Notes: a model not told the origin generated them from the letters alone. A stretch of DNA of 51,047 nt from an uncultured Bacillota bacterium (GCA_958448635.1 CAUDEQ010000008.1:1-51047); one strand, 5' to 3'. Shown: positions 9,254 to 17,229, counted from the first letter of the stretch. Program-made: numbers and translations.

Positions 9254-9283
9254 TTGACAATATTACTCAAACATATATATAAT
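9254..9283 (+). promoter_or_regulatory. Sigma-A-like promoter for the cysteine-cluster gene
   Basis: TTGACA at 9254-9259 and TATAAT at 9278-9283 are separated by 18 bases. Predicted start is near 9290, giving a leader of about 50 bases. A second TATAAT at 9331-9336 lies only six bases before the ATG at 9343. Confidence 0.65.
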
Positions 9284-9342
9284 ATATATATGTATGTATT
9301 TTTTTCGTTTTTAAAGTATAGTATATATTGTATAATACCTTT

Positions 9343-9894
9343 ATGAAAAGTTCAATCAAAAAACAGACATTTAAAGCAATATACAGATTATTGGACAAAG
9401 TTTCTCCAATTAACGGCGATTGTGGCCGTTTATGCGGTGCTGCGTGCTGCACATGTCAGGATTCCGACATGGGTATTTACCTTCTTCCCGGCGAAGAAAA
9501 GGTCTTCACACAGGACGAGGAGTGGCTCCAATGGGACTGGCTCATGGCGGAGGATTATGAGTTTCCCGACAGCTGGCATGGCAAAGTATATTTTCTTCAA
9601 TGCAGGACTGCGCCTTTCTGTGATAGAAAAAATCGCCCATTACAATGCAGGACCTTTCCCCTGACACCGCATATGGACGAAAATGGCAAGCTCTATATGA
9701 TATATCACAGCGGTGAGCTTCCGTATGAATGTCCGCTCGCCTCAGGTGAAATACCTCTCAATGACAGTTTTATCAGAGCAACTTATACTGCATGGCTTCA
9801 TCTGATACGTGATCCGCTTATCCATGATCTTGTGGAACTGGATTCACAGTATCGTATAGAGGATGACGAGCCTGTAGTCATCCTCTACCCTTAA
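9343..9894 (+). CDS. YkgJ-like cysteine-cluster protein
   Basis: Protein of the YkgJ type, thought to bind a metal or Fe-S centre through conserved cysteines; role unknown. The 183 residues carry Cys27, 31, 35, 36 and 38 (CGRLCGAACCTC), then Cys87, 93 and 102 (CRTAPFC and QCRTFPLTP), the usual spacing pattern of this family. The ATG at 9343 is chosen. An in-frame TTG at 9328 lies inside a TATAAT-containing stretch. No Shine-Dalgarno sequence precedes the ATG. It converges on the MATE gene, 25 bases away. Confidence 0.8.
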   Translation: MKSSIKKQTFKAIYRLLDKVSPINGDCGRLCGAACCTCQDSDMGIYLLPGEEKVFTQDEEWLQWDWLMAEDYEFPDSWHGKVYFLQCRTAPFCDRKNRPLQCRTFPLTPHMDENGKLYMIYHSGELPYECPLASGEIPLNDSFIRATYTAWLHLIRDPLIHDLVELDSQYRIEDDEPVVILYP

Positions 9895-9919
9895 ATTAGC
9901 TCTTATCTTTTTAAAAGCG

Positions 9920-11302
9920 TTACGACATCTCGTCGAGACGCTTTATTTCTTTATTGTAAATACGTCTGAGCATCAGTATCAGGAATATGGTGCCCAGTAT
10001 CTCTGCCATAGGGAACGCATACCATACCAGCTCAAGACCTGCAGTTTCTGCAAAGATCCATGCCAGCGGCAGTATGCCTACCAGCTGTCTTATGAGCGAT
10101 GCCCAAAGACTTATAAATCCATGGCCCGTCGCCTGGAATATTGACGATGTCATGATTCCGAATGCCGCCGGAATGAAACACCAGCTTATGGCTCTGAGGG
10201 CAGGTATTCCTATATCGTACATGCTCTGGCTGCCCTGAGCGTTGAACAATGCCAACAGCTTATCAGGAAACAGCTGGAAAATAACAAGGCCTGCTGCCAT
10301 TATGCAGAGTGCAATGAGAAAGCCTTTCTTGTATGTTTCCATCAGTCTCTTTCTGTTTCTGGCGCCAAAGTTGAATCCCATTATAGGGAGTACGCCCTGA
10401 TTGAGTCCGAACACAGGCATGAATATGAAAGACTGAAGCCTTCCGTATACACCCATTACTGCCACTGCCGTTTCAGTAAGACCTCCCAGTATGAGGTTCA
10501 TACCGAACTGCATTACAGAGCCTATGGACTGCATGAGTATCGACGGAGCTCCTACAGCATATATGTCCTTTATTATCTGCTTGCTGAACTTCCAGCCTCT
10601 GATGCGCACCTTCACGGAATGCTCCTTTGCAAAGAGCAGATACTGTCCGAGGCACATGGAGAGGAACTGTCCGAATACCGTGGCAATGGCTGCACCTGCT
10701 ACACCCATTTCAGGGAACGGTCCGATACCGAAAATGAGTATAGGGTCCAGTATTATGTTGGTAACGGCTCCTACGATGCTGCAGAGCATAGGAACAGTCA
10801 TGTTTCCCGTAGCCTGAAGTATCTTTTCGATGGTTATCTGCATCATCGAGAACAGGCAGCCGATGGTAACTATCTGCATGTATATGGTTCCGTTTTCGAT
10901 GATGTACGGATTATTGGACATGAGATCCATGATAGGACCCGAAAAAAGCAGACCTGTTACGGCAAAAAATATCCAATTGAAGAAGCCAAGCCTGTATCCG
11001 TGACATGCCACCAGATTCGCCTCCTCGATCATTCCCGCACCGAGCCTTCTTGATATCAGCGAATTGATGCCCACGCCGGTTCCGACCGCCACGGAAATCA
11101 GAAGAAACTGTATAGGCGCCACATATGTAAGAGCTGCCAGAGCTTCTTCACCTATCCTCGAAACGAAGAAGCTGTCTACTACATTGTAAAATGCCTGAAT
11201 AAACATGGACAGTATGGCAGGCCACGACATGGTCATGATCAGACGGCCCACAGGCATCGTACCCATTTTGTTATGCGTTGGTTCGTTTTTTTGTTTCTGC
11301 AT
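9920..11302 (-). CDS. MATE family efflux pump
   Basis: Multidrug and toxin extrusion transporter expelling cationic compounds by sodium or proton antiport. It has 460 residues and about twelve membrane helices. Family segments include MSWPAILSMFIQAFYNVVDSFFV at the first helix (the N-lobe opening), VGTGVGINSLISRRLG, and the second-lobe repeats GLNQGVLPIMGFNFGARN and GIMTSSIFQATGHG. Length is usual. It stands alone, between a convergent gene and the terminator of the superoxide-reductase operon. The substrate cannot be judged. Confidence 0.93.
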   Translation of the reverse strand: MQKQKNEPTHNKMGTMPVGRLIMTMSWPAILSMFIQAFYNVVDSFFVSRIGEEALAALTYVAPIQFLLISVAVGTGVGINSLISRRLGAGMIEEANLVACHGYRLGFFNWIFFAVTGLLFSGPIMDLMSNNPYIIENGTIYMQIVTIGCLFSMMQITIEKILQATGNMTVPMLCSIVGAVTNIILDPILIFGIGPFPEMGVAGAAIATVFGQFLSMCLGQYLLFAKEHSVKVRIRGWKFSKQIIKDIYAVGAPSILMQSIGSVMQFGMNLILGGLTETAVAVMGVYGRLQSFIFMPVFGLNQGVLPIMGFNFGARNRKRLMETYKKGFLIALCIMAAGLVIFQLFPDKLLALFNAQGSQSMYDIGIPALRAISWCFIPAAFGIMTSSIFQATGHGFISLWASLIRQLVGILPLAWIFAETAGLELVWYAFPMAEILGTIFLILMLRRIYNKEIKRLDEMS

Positions 11303-11350
11303 GATTTTCTCCCCTGTATGTTATTGTTTTCACATGGTCATATACATAAA

Positions 11351-11382
11351 AATTTGCCTAATTATACGAGATTAGGCAAATT
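11351..11382 (-). terminator. Terminator of the dfx operon
   Basis: AATTTGCCTAAT pairs perfectly with ATTAGGCAAATT across eight bases. On the minus strand it is followed by a further U run. It lies about 100 bases after the end of the FTR-like gene and before the MATE gene. A regulator-binding dyad is a less likely reading. Confidence 0.75.
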
Positions 11383-11480
11383 CTTAAATCAGTATTTCCA
11401 TTGGATATTCTATCACTTGATATTTCGAAAATCAAGGTACAAATCTAAGAATATGTTTATGTACGAACCATATTTTTTCA

Positions 11481-11681
11481 TCAATCCTTCGATTTGTAGT
11501 ACAGCATACAGTGACAATATCCTTCGAATTCAGGATCTGCGATCTGCTGCTTGAACTCATCGCAGATACACTTGTATTCTTCTTTAATCTCCAATCTGCA
11601 CGGACAATAGCCGTTTTTCTTTTTCAGCCCCTCTTTGACCATTTCGACGACTTTGCTGTTGTCGTTGAGCCTTACAGCCAT
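11481..11681 (-). CDS. Ferredoxin-thioredoxin reductase catalytic-like protein
   Basis: Small 66-residue protein with three CxC motifs: Cys26/28 (CPC), Cys38/40 (CIC) and Cys56/58 (CHC). This is the pattern of the catalytic chain of ferredoxin-thioredoxin reductase, where a [4Fe-4S] cluster and a redox disulfide pass ferredoxin electrons to thiols. It lies five bases after desulfoferrodoxin and is surely cotranscribed with it. No FTR variable chain is visible; that chain belongs to oxygenic organisms. The operon suggests a thiol-based or electron-supply role in oxidative stress. The partner is unknown. Confidence 0.82.
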   Translation of the reverse strand: MAVRLNDNSKVVEMVKEGLKKKNGYCPCRLEIKEEYKCICDEFKQQIADPEFEGYCHCMLYYKSKD

Positions 11682-11686
11682 ACTGC

Positions 11687-12052
11687 TTATGCTTTCCAGA
11701 GGCCGTGGAGATTGCAGTATTCATAAACAGCTACCAGCTTATCTCCTGCCAAGTCGAATACAGCCTCAGGCTTTTCTCCTGCCTTCAGATACTTGATCTG
11801 GCTGCCCTTTTCTGTTTCAACGGCAACCCACTGAATCAGATGTTCTTCAAGCATAGGATGCTCTACAGAGCCAACCTTAACTACTACTTTGTCGCCATCC
11901 TGCTCAACTACGGGAACATGCTTTTCCTGAGCAGCATCTACAGTGTTAGGCACCAGCTCAGTCATCTTCTGTCCGCAGCACATTACAGGCACGCCTTTAT
12001 TCTCTACAAAAGTTACTTTGTTACCACAGTGTTCACATACATAAAACTTCAT
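11687..12052 (-). CDS. dfx: Desulfoferrodoxin (superoxide reductase)
   Basis: Reduces superoxide to peroxide without making oxygen, the usual anaerobe defence. The N-terminal desulforedoxin domain keeps the four iron ligands Cys6, Cys9, Cys25 and Cys26. The catalytic domain keeps the EKHVP loop (Glu43, Lys44, His45), HPMLEEHLIQW (His65, His71) and CNLHGLW (Cys113, His116), the square-pyramidal iron site. It is therefore a complete two-iron form of usual length (121). The ATG follows AAGGAGGAATTAAC. Promoter and dyad half-site are described separately. First gene of a two-gene operon. Confidence 0.96.
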   Translation of the reverse strand: MKFYVCEHCGNKVTFVENKGVPVMCCGQKMTELVPNTVDAAQEKHVPVVEQDGDKVVVKVGSVEHPMLEEHLIQWVAVETEKGSQIKYLKAGEKPEAVFDLAGDKLVAVYEYCNLHGLWKA

Positions 12053-12122
12053 GTTAATTCCTCCTTGTTAATGATTTATCCTACAGTTACATTTTTATTG
12101 TACACCTTTTTAGTATACTTTA

Positions 12123-12150
12123 ATGATATCACCTTTTTCCCATATGTCAA
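12123..12150 (-). promoter_or_regulatory. Promoter of dfx, overlapping a dyad half-site
   Basis: On the minus strand TTGACA (12145-12150) and TATCAT (12123-12128) are separated by 16 bases. The -35 box is part of CATATGTCAATA (12141-12152), a sequence that recurs twice in front of the divergent gene. Confidence 0.6.
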
Positions 12151-12246
12151 TACTTTTTTGGAAAAAAGTATGTTAATGCGGCTGGCGGCATGTCCGTCCT
12201 AAAAAAATGGTCCTATTTTCTTTTGTTTCTAAGACGCACCGCATAT

Positions 12247-12298
12247 TATTGACATATGTCAATATAAATGGTAATATACAATATAACATATGTCAATA
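12247..12298 (+). promoter_or_regulatory. Palindromic operator and promoter of the NifX-like gene
   Basis: TATTGACATATGTCAATA at 12247-12264 is a perfect 18-base palindrome. A second imperfect copy (AACATATGTCAATA) lies at 12285-12298, with centres 34 bases apart. The first palindrome contains the -35 box TTGACA (12249-12254), followed after 17 bases by TAATAT (12272-12277). The second copy falls just after the predicted start. The TTGAC-N4-GTCAA shape resembles Crp/Fnr-family sites; that is inference. Confidence 0.62.
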
Positions 12299-12328
12299 AC
12301 TATATCTATATCAAGGAAGGTGAATATA

Positions 12329-12751
12329 ATGAAAATTGCTGTTACCTATGAAAACGGAAATGTATTTCAGCACTTCGGTCATACCGAAGCCTTTAAGATC
12401 TATGAGGTTCAGAACGAAAAGATAACGGGAAGCGAAGTCGTTGAGACTGCAGGCAGCGGCCACGGTGCTCTGGCAGGCTTTCTCAGCGAAAGGCATGTGG
12501 ACGTCCTCATATGCGGCGGCATAGGCGGCGGCGCTAAAATAGCGCTGGCACAGGCAGGCATCAAGCTGTTCGGCGGAGTTTCCGGCAGTACAGATGATGC
12601 TGTGAAGGCATATATCTCCGGTAAGCTTTCCTTCGATCCCGATGCTGTATGCAATCATCACGATGAGCATCACGGACACGGCGAGGGACATTCCTGCGGA
12701 AGCCATGGTCACTCCCACAGCTGCGGCGGCGGCTCCTGCGGAAATCATTAG
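12329..12751 (+). CDS. NifX/NifB-type cofactor-binding protein, His/Cys tail
   Basis: Protein of the dinitrogenase iron-molybdenum cofactor-binding family (NifX/NafY/NifB C-terminal fold), which in non-diazotrophs is of unclear function but binds metal clusters. Residues 1-108 form the domain (MKIAVTYENGNVFQHFGH, LICGGIGGGAK, GIKLFGGVSG). The last 32 residues are a His, Cys and Gly-rich tail likely to bind metal. The ATG at 12329 follows AAGGAAGGTG; an upstream in-frame ATG (12290) lies inside the operator. Divergent from dfx with shared dyads. No nif genes are nearby. Confidence 0.85.
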   Translation: MKIAVTYENGNVFQHFGHTEAFKIYEVQNEKITGSEVVETAGSGHGALAGFLSERHVDVLICGGIGGGAKIALAQAGIKLFGGVSGSTDDAVKAYISGKLSFDPDAVCNHHDEHHGHGEGHSCGSHGHSHSCGGGSCGNH

Positions 12752-12761
12752 GATTGGATAA

Positions 12762-12803
12762 AAAAACCTGTACAGCACTTTTCAAGGTGTTGTACAGGTT
12801 TTT
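12762..12803. terminator. Bidirectional terminator
   Basis: AAAAACCTGTACA pairs with TGTACAGGTTTTT, extended by a GCAC/GTGT stem, with A and T runs on both sides. It serves the NifX-like gene (plus) and probably the cyclodeaminase (minus). Confidence 0.85.
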
Positions 12804-12837
12804 CTTTTTTCATAAATATAAGGCATCATGGCGATAT

Positions 12838-13461
12838 CTAGCTGTGCTTTATCTTCTCCATTACCACATGGTATATCTCATCAGCTCTGCTGCAGCAGCT
12901 TTCCAGCATGGCCTTCGCTTCTCTTTCGAATTTCTCCGCAGCCTCCCTGTCCTTCATGGATTCTGTATTTATGAATACATTCAAGGATGCTGCCTCCAGC
13001 GCAGCCTTGCAGCATGCTGCCCCGGCGCCTGCATCGGATATGGCTATGACAGCTCCCTTGTCTGCCATCTCGCCAATTATATCCACTGCCCTGCATATGC
13101 ATCGCATGATATCCAGCGGAGCCTGACATGCCGCATACAGTGCCTTTTCCATAGCCTTCTCTCTGGAAGGATCATCCTTAGGTATGCCGTAGGCTTCGGC
13201 AAGAGGCGCAAAGGCTTCGGCATCTGCGTCCATCATTGTCAGAAGCTCTTTTCTGAGGCTGCTGCCCTTTTCCATAAGCTCTTTTATTTCCGGCTCCACA
13301 TCGGCGTATTTTTTCTTGCCGACGGTAAGCGCACCCACCATGCTTCCCAGCGAGATCCCAACTGCGCCCACGAGAGCAGATGCGCCGCCGCCTCCGGGAA
13401 CAGGCGCTGAAGAAGCAAGAACCTCTGTGAATTCATCTATAGTCATCTCTTGGAATTTCAT
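12838..13461 (-). CDS. fchA: Cyclodeaminase/cyclohydrolase family protein
   Basis: Resembles formimidoyltetrahydrofolate cyclodeaminase, which turns 5-formimino-THF into methenyl-THF and ammonia in purine or histidine breakdown. The 207 residues show the family opening TIDEFTEVLASSAPVPGGGGASALVGA and an all-helical layout, including APLDIMRCICRAVDII and SDAGAGAACCKAALEAASLNV. The ATG at 13461 is chosen because AAAGGGAGGAAG precedes it; an upstream in-frame ATG (13521) has none. No formiminotransferase or folate ligase is adjacent, so the exact substrate is inferred from the family. Confidence 0.85.
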   Translation of the reverse strand: MKFQEMTIDEFTEVLASSAPVPGGGGASALVGAVGISLGSMVGALTVGKKKYADVEPEIKELMEKGSSLRKELLTMMDADAEAFAPLAEAYGIPKDDPSREKAMEKALYAACQAPLDIMRCICRAVDIIGEMADKGAVIAISDAGAGAACCKAALEAASLNVFINTESMKDREAAEKFEREAKAMLESCCSRADEIYHVVMEKIKHS

Positions 13462-13550
13462 GTTGTCTTCCTCCCTTTTGAATACCCTTCCGAACATCTG
13501 ATGGACTATGATATCACGCACCGTATCAGGCTGTCAACATATTGAGGTGT

Positions 13551-13578
13551 TTGCATGCGACCGTCATGCATATATTTT
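13551..13578 (+). promoter_or_regulatory. Possible promoter with internal inverted repeat
   Basis: TTGCAT (13551-13556) and TATTTT (13573-13578) are 16 bases apart. TGCATG and CATGCA (13552-13557, 13565-13570) form an inverted repeat inside the spacer, a plausible repressor site for the oxidoreductase gene. Confidence 0.35.
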
Positions 13579-13606
13579 ACCGATAATATTTTTCATGGAG
13601 GAAGGT

Positions 13607-15529
13607 ATGAAATACGATTGTATAATCATAGGCGCAGGCCTTTCAGGCCTTACTGCGGCAGCGCTTCTTGCAAAGCGCGGGCTGTCTGTCGCCGTATGCG
13701 AGCATTCCGGCAAGCCGGGAGGAAGCTGCGGCGTTTTCAAACGTCTTATCAACGGTAAGGCGGCTGCTTTCGATCAGGGCTCATCCATGCTCTTCGGCTT
13801 CGGTCCGCAAGGCTTCAATTCCCACAGATTCCTCTTCAACTGTCTCGAAGAGCCCATCAATATCATAAGGCATGAGTATCTTTATGCAGTCAATTACAAC
13901 GGGAGAAAAATCAGGTTTTCCTCGGACATCGATGCTTTTACAGACGAGCTTTCAGACATGTTCCCTCGGCAGCGTGAAAACATCGTGAAATTTTACAGCG
14001 ATATGAGAGCTATGTACGACAAGGTCATATGCGAAAGACCCGACTATACAACGCCAGACGAAATAAGCGCTGATGCTGCCCTCAAGGGCATGATGAAGCA
14101 TCCGTTATCATACTTCAGGTTTCTCTCGTATATAAATATAAGCGCCAGAAAGCTCCTGGACAGGTACTTCGACGACGAGGATATCATGATGTTCTTCGAT
14201 AAGCTCACCTCCACATACTGCTATGCCACGGTGGAGGAAGCTCCGGCGATAATGGTCTCCGTCATGTTCATAGATAACCATGTGGGCGGAAGCTGGTATC
14301 CTGCAGGCTCCACCCTCTTTCTTCCAGGAATTCTGGAAAAGGTCATAGAGGAAAACTCAGGTCATATGTATTACAACACCACCGTAGAGAAAATATTGTT
14401 TCAGAGCTCTTCGGGATGCATTTCGGCCGGCTCTCACCCAAAGGCGGCAGGTGTCATTACTAAGAACGGAAGCATTCTTATCTCGGACAACGTGGTTTTC
14501 TCCGGAACTGTATGGGATCTTTACAACAAGCTCCTCCCGGATGAAATGCTCACCGAGGAAATGGTCAGATGGACGGCATCTCAGGCTCCAACGTATCCGG
14601 CTTCGGTGCTTTATGCCCTGGTTAAAAGAAACGTCATCGACGAAGACGTCTGTGCCATCGAGATGCTGGCTGCTCCTCCGGGAATCATAGACGAAACCGA
14701 GATCACAGTATATATTCCTACGATGGATGACCCAACGCTGTGCGACGAACATCATCACGTGGTGATAGCCATAGGTCCGTCAGCCATGAGTGAAGGGCTT
14801 GCAGAAGGAAGCTTCAGCGATACAAAATACAGGCAGGAAAAGATCAAGGAAGCAGACAGGATGACCGACATTCTGGAGGGGCGATTTCCCGGCATAAAGG
14901 ACAATATGGTATACCGGGAGCTGGCCACACCCTTTACCATACAGCGATATACCATGAAAAAAGGCGGAGCTGCAGCAGGCCCCAAGCAGAAGCTGGGACA
15001 GCATATGATGAAAAGGCAATCAATAAGGACTGCATGGACGGGACTGTACTGCTGCGGTGAATCCACCACCATGGGAACGGGTACTCCCACCGTTACAGTA
15101 TCCGGAATTGCAGCTGCCAATGCCGTGCTGAGGAGATTTGGAAAAGCTCCTTATGTATGGCAGGAGAACATGAAAAATTATGTGAATGAGCTTTCTGCGC
15201 CGCTGAAGAAGAGCTGGATGCGCCACGCCTTTCCAGATGGCAAAGCAAATTTAATGGAAAAGGCGGGACGATGCCTTTTCTGCGAAAAGCCTGCCTGCTG
15301 CTCCTCAGAGCTGTTGGATATCCCCGGCATCATGAGACGCACAGCCTGCGGGAATTTTAAAGGTGCTGCCGATCTGGCAGCGCATTCTCTCATCAACATC
15401 ACCGAAGGTTTTCTGAGAAAATGCGAAGAGAAGTGCATTCAGGCAAATGACGGAGATACGGCTGAAGATGCTATCGAGGGCGTCGAAATTTCCCGAATCG
15501 TTGGCGCCATCTGCGATATAAAAAAATAA
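13607..15529 (+). CDS. Phytoene-desaturase-like FAD oxidoreductase with Fe-S-type tail
   Basis: FAD-dependent oxidoreductase of the CrtI/CrtISO carotenoid desaturase-isomerase superfamily; the true substrate is unknown. Residues 1-535 hold the FAD fold: IIGAGLSGLTAAALLAKRG near the start, then GGSCG, and the C-terminal LYCCGESTTMGTGTPTVTVSG. Residues 555-640 look like the N-terminal Fe-S domain of glutamate synthase small subunit and dihydropyrimidine dehydrogenase (RCLFCEKPACC, LDIPGIM, LRKCEEKC, VEISRI). The cysteine spacing is altered: Cys556, 559 and 564 fit, but the fourth ligand is displaced to Cys565. Start at 13607 after GGAGGAAGG. Its end overlaps the convergent permease gene by 59 bases. 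No other carotenoid genes are seen. Confidence 0.8.
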   Translation: MKYDCIIIGAGLSGLTAAALLAKRGLSVAVCEHSGKPGGSCGVFKRLINGKAAAFDQGSSMLFGFGPQGFNSHRFLFNCLEEPINIIRHEYLYAVNYNGRKIRFSSDIDAFTDELSDMFPRQRENIVKFYSDMRAMYDKVICERPDYTTPDEISADAALKGMMKHPLSYFRFLSYINISARKLLDRYFDDEDIMMFFDKLTSTYCYATVEEAPAIMVSVMFIDNHVGGSWYPAGSTLFLPGILEKVIEENSGHMYYNTTVEKILFQSSSGCISAGSHPKAAGVITKNGSILISDNVVFSGTVWDLYNKLLPDEMLTEEMVRWTASQAPTYPASVLYALVKRNVIDEDVCAIEMLAAPPGIIDETEITVYIPTMDDPTLCDEHHHVVIAIGPSAMSEGLAEGSFSDTKYRQEKIKEADRMTDILEGRFPGIKDNMVYRELATPFTIQRYTMKKGGAAAGPKQKLGQHMMKRQSIRTAWTGLYCCGESTTMGTGTPTVTVSGIAAANAVLRRFGKAPYVWQENMKNYVNELSAPLKKSWMRHAFPDGKANLMEKAGRCLFCEKPACCSSELLDIPGIMRRTACGNFKGAADLAAHSLINITEGFLRKCEEKCIQANDGDTAEDAIEGVEISRIVGAICDIKK

Positions 15530-16352
15530 CGGAAAGACACATGGCAGAAAAAGCAATGAGAAAAAAGATGCTGTCATCATAAGAAAGCTGATGGCCTTTC
15601 CATGTAAATATGATCCCCATATATTCCATGAATTCATCGGCCACACCTTCTTCTGAAAAAGCGTCATATATTTTTCCTTCCGCAAGAAGCCTTCTGAATA
15701 TAACGACGCCGTGCGATACAGGGAATGCCTTCACCAGCATTCCCACGCCGTCGTCTACAGAGCCTATGGGCAGATAGATTCCTGTAAGAAAACCGGAAAG
15801 TGCGCCAAGGACGGTGCAGAAGCCGGCAAGGGCATTGCTTGTCTTAAGCAGCATTGCCGGCACCATTGCCATGATCCCGCAGCATGTCGATTCGATGACG
15901 AGCATGATATATATTTCCGGCATGTTTCCCCGTCCAATTAGACTCTGATGTCTGCATAACATATATATTTCCGACATCAGAAGCACCGCCATGGACATGA
16001 TGATTCCTGTGATGGCTGCAAACATTATATATCCGCCCACCAGGGAAACATCTCTCACCGGCGATATGTCCATATCCCTAAGCTTCATGGAAGCCCTGTC
16101 CTCTATCATCACCCCATATGCTCCCATGGCTGCCGTCAGCGGAGTCAGCCCCAGTATCCCCGCCATCATCCAAATGTCCGTTATTTCCGCTATTATCCCT
16201 TCATCAGCCATATAGGTAAAGGAAGATATCAGGTTGTCACGCATGAATATTATGTAAAGCATCATTATTATCACTTCCGCCAGCAATGAAAGGATTACTG
16301 CCATCTTATCTCTGAAGAACAGCTCCAGGTTTCTCAGCATAAGGTCAGCCAT
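15471..16352 (-). CDS. ABC-2 type permease
   Basis: Membrane subunit of an ABC-2 exporter, 293 residues, with six or so helices and the usual segment ALSGFLTGIYLPIGSVDDGVG before the last helices. The ATG at 16352 follows AAGGAGAG and overlaps the end of the ATPase gene by eight bases (ATGGCTGA), showing translational coupling. It is the last gene of the ligase-TspO-ATPase-permease run. Its last 59 bases overlap the convergent oxidoreductase gene. It is paralogous in layout to the exporter at 22289-23179. Substrate unknown. Confidence 0.88.
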   Translation of the reverse strand: MADLMLRNLELFFRDKMAVILSLLAEVIIMMLYIIFMRDNLISSFTYMADEGIIAEITDIWMMAGILGLTPLTAAMGAYGVMIEDRASMKLRDMDISPVRDVSLVGGYIMFAAITGIIMSMAVLLMSEIYMLCRHQSLIGRGNMPEIYIMLVIESTCCGIMAMVPAMLLKTSNALAGFCTVLGALSGFLTGIYLPIGSVDDGVGMLVKAFPVSHGVVIFRRLLAEGKIYDAFSEEGVADEFMEYMGIIFTWKGHQLSYDDSIFFLIAFSAMCLSVIFLYRRWRQRFGKFRRPR

Positions 16353-17229
16353 GTTGCTCTCCTTCACGATATTCCCCTGCTTTTCCGCAGACCAGCGACA
16401 TGTAGGCGTCATGCATACTTCCTCTTTTCATTTCAAAGCTGTCGTACCTGCCCCTGCGATCTTCGAGGATCTTCAGAGCTTCTTCAGGCTCGGAAACATA
16501 GACTATCGTCGAGTTCATACCGCAGTACAATATGAGCATATCCTTTGCAAAGCGCAGCTTCATCTCATAGGGAGTGCCGTCAAATGCTATGGAGCCCTCT
16601 TTCATAACTATGATATGATCTGCCAATGCAGCCTCCTCCATGTAATGGGTGGTGGTCATCACCGTCAGCCCTGTCGCCGCTCTTACTGCATTCACAGTTT
16701 CCCATACCACCCTTCTGATATCCGGATCCAGAGCTGATGTGGGTTCATCCAGAAGAAGCAGCTCCGGAGAATGGAGCATCGCCCTTGCAATATCACATCT
16801 TCGCTTCTGTCCGCCTGACAGACTGCCGTAGTAACGATTCAGAAGCTCCTCAGTTCCTGTCAGCTTTGCTGTTTCATATACACGTTTCTGAAGCTCCTTG
16901 CCTCTCAGACCGTAAAAACCGCCTCTTACACGGAGGTTTTCCCCTACGGTGAGCTGTTCATCCAAAATGCTGTTTTGAAACACCACGCCTATCTTTTTTC
17001 TTATCCTGCGACCTGCTTTTCTCATGTCCTCTCCACCCATTGTTATGCTGCCATGGTACTTCCTGACAGCAGTGGAAAGAATATTTATGACGGTGCTTTT
17101 CCCTGCCCCGTTGGGGCCTAAAAGAGCAGTCATCTGCCCTTTGCACAGCTTGAAGCTGATGCCGCTGACTGCCTCCACTTTGCCGTATGACTTCCTCAGC
17201 TCGCAGACCTTAACCTCAGCGCCGGACAT
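16345..17229 (-). CDS. ABC-2 exporter ATPase coupled to TspO
   Basis: ATP-binding subunit of the DrrA/CcmA-like exporter class, 294 residues. Walker A GPNGAGKST is at 38-46, with signature LSGGQKRR, Walker B LLLLDEPTSALD and switch THYMEEA. The ATG at 17229 overlaps the TspO stop by one base (TGATG), so translation is probably re-initiated there. A longer reading to 17655 is only the TspO gene in another frame. The extension after about residue 225 is typical of this class. With the downstream permease it should form a full exporter. Confidence 0.92.
   Translation of the reverse strand: MSGAEVKVCELRKSYGKVEAVSGISFKLCKGQMTALLGPNGAGKSTVINILSTAVRKYHGSITMGGEDMRKAGRRIRKKIGVVFQNSILDEQLTVGENLRVRGGFYGLRGKELQKRVYETAKLTGTEELLNRYYGSLSGGQKRRCDIARAMLHSPELLLLDEPTSALDPDIRRVVWETVNAVRAATGLTVMTTTHYMEEAALADHIIVMKEGSIAFDGTPYEMKLRFAKDMLILYCGMNSTIVYVSEPEEALKILEDRRGRYDSFEMKRGSMHDAYMSLVCGKAGEYREGEQHG

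Noticed and set aside
12655..12751. Tandem repeat in the NifX-like tail
   Set aside because: The DNA is not a true repeat; it only reflects a run of His, Gly and Cys codons.
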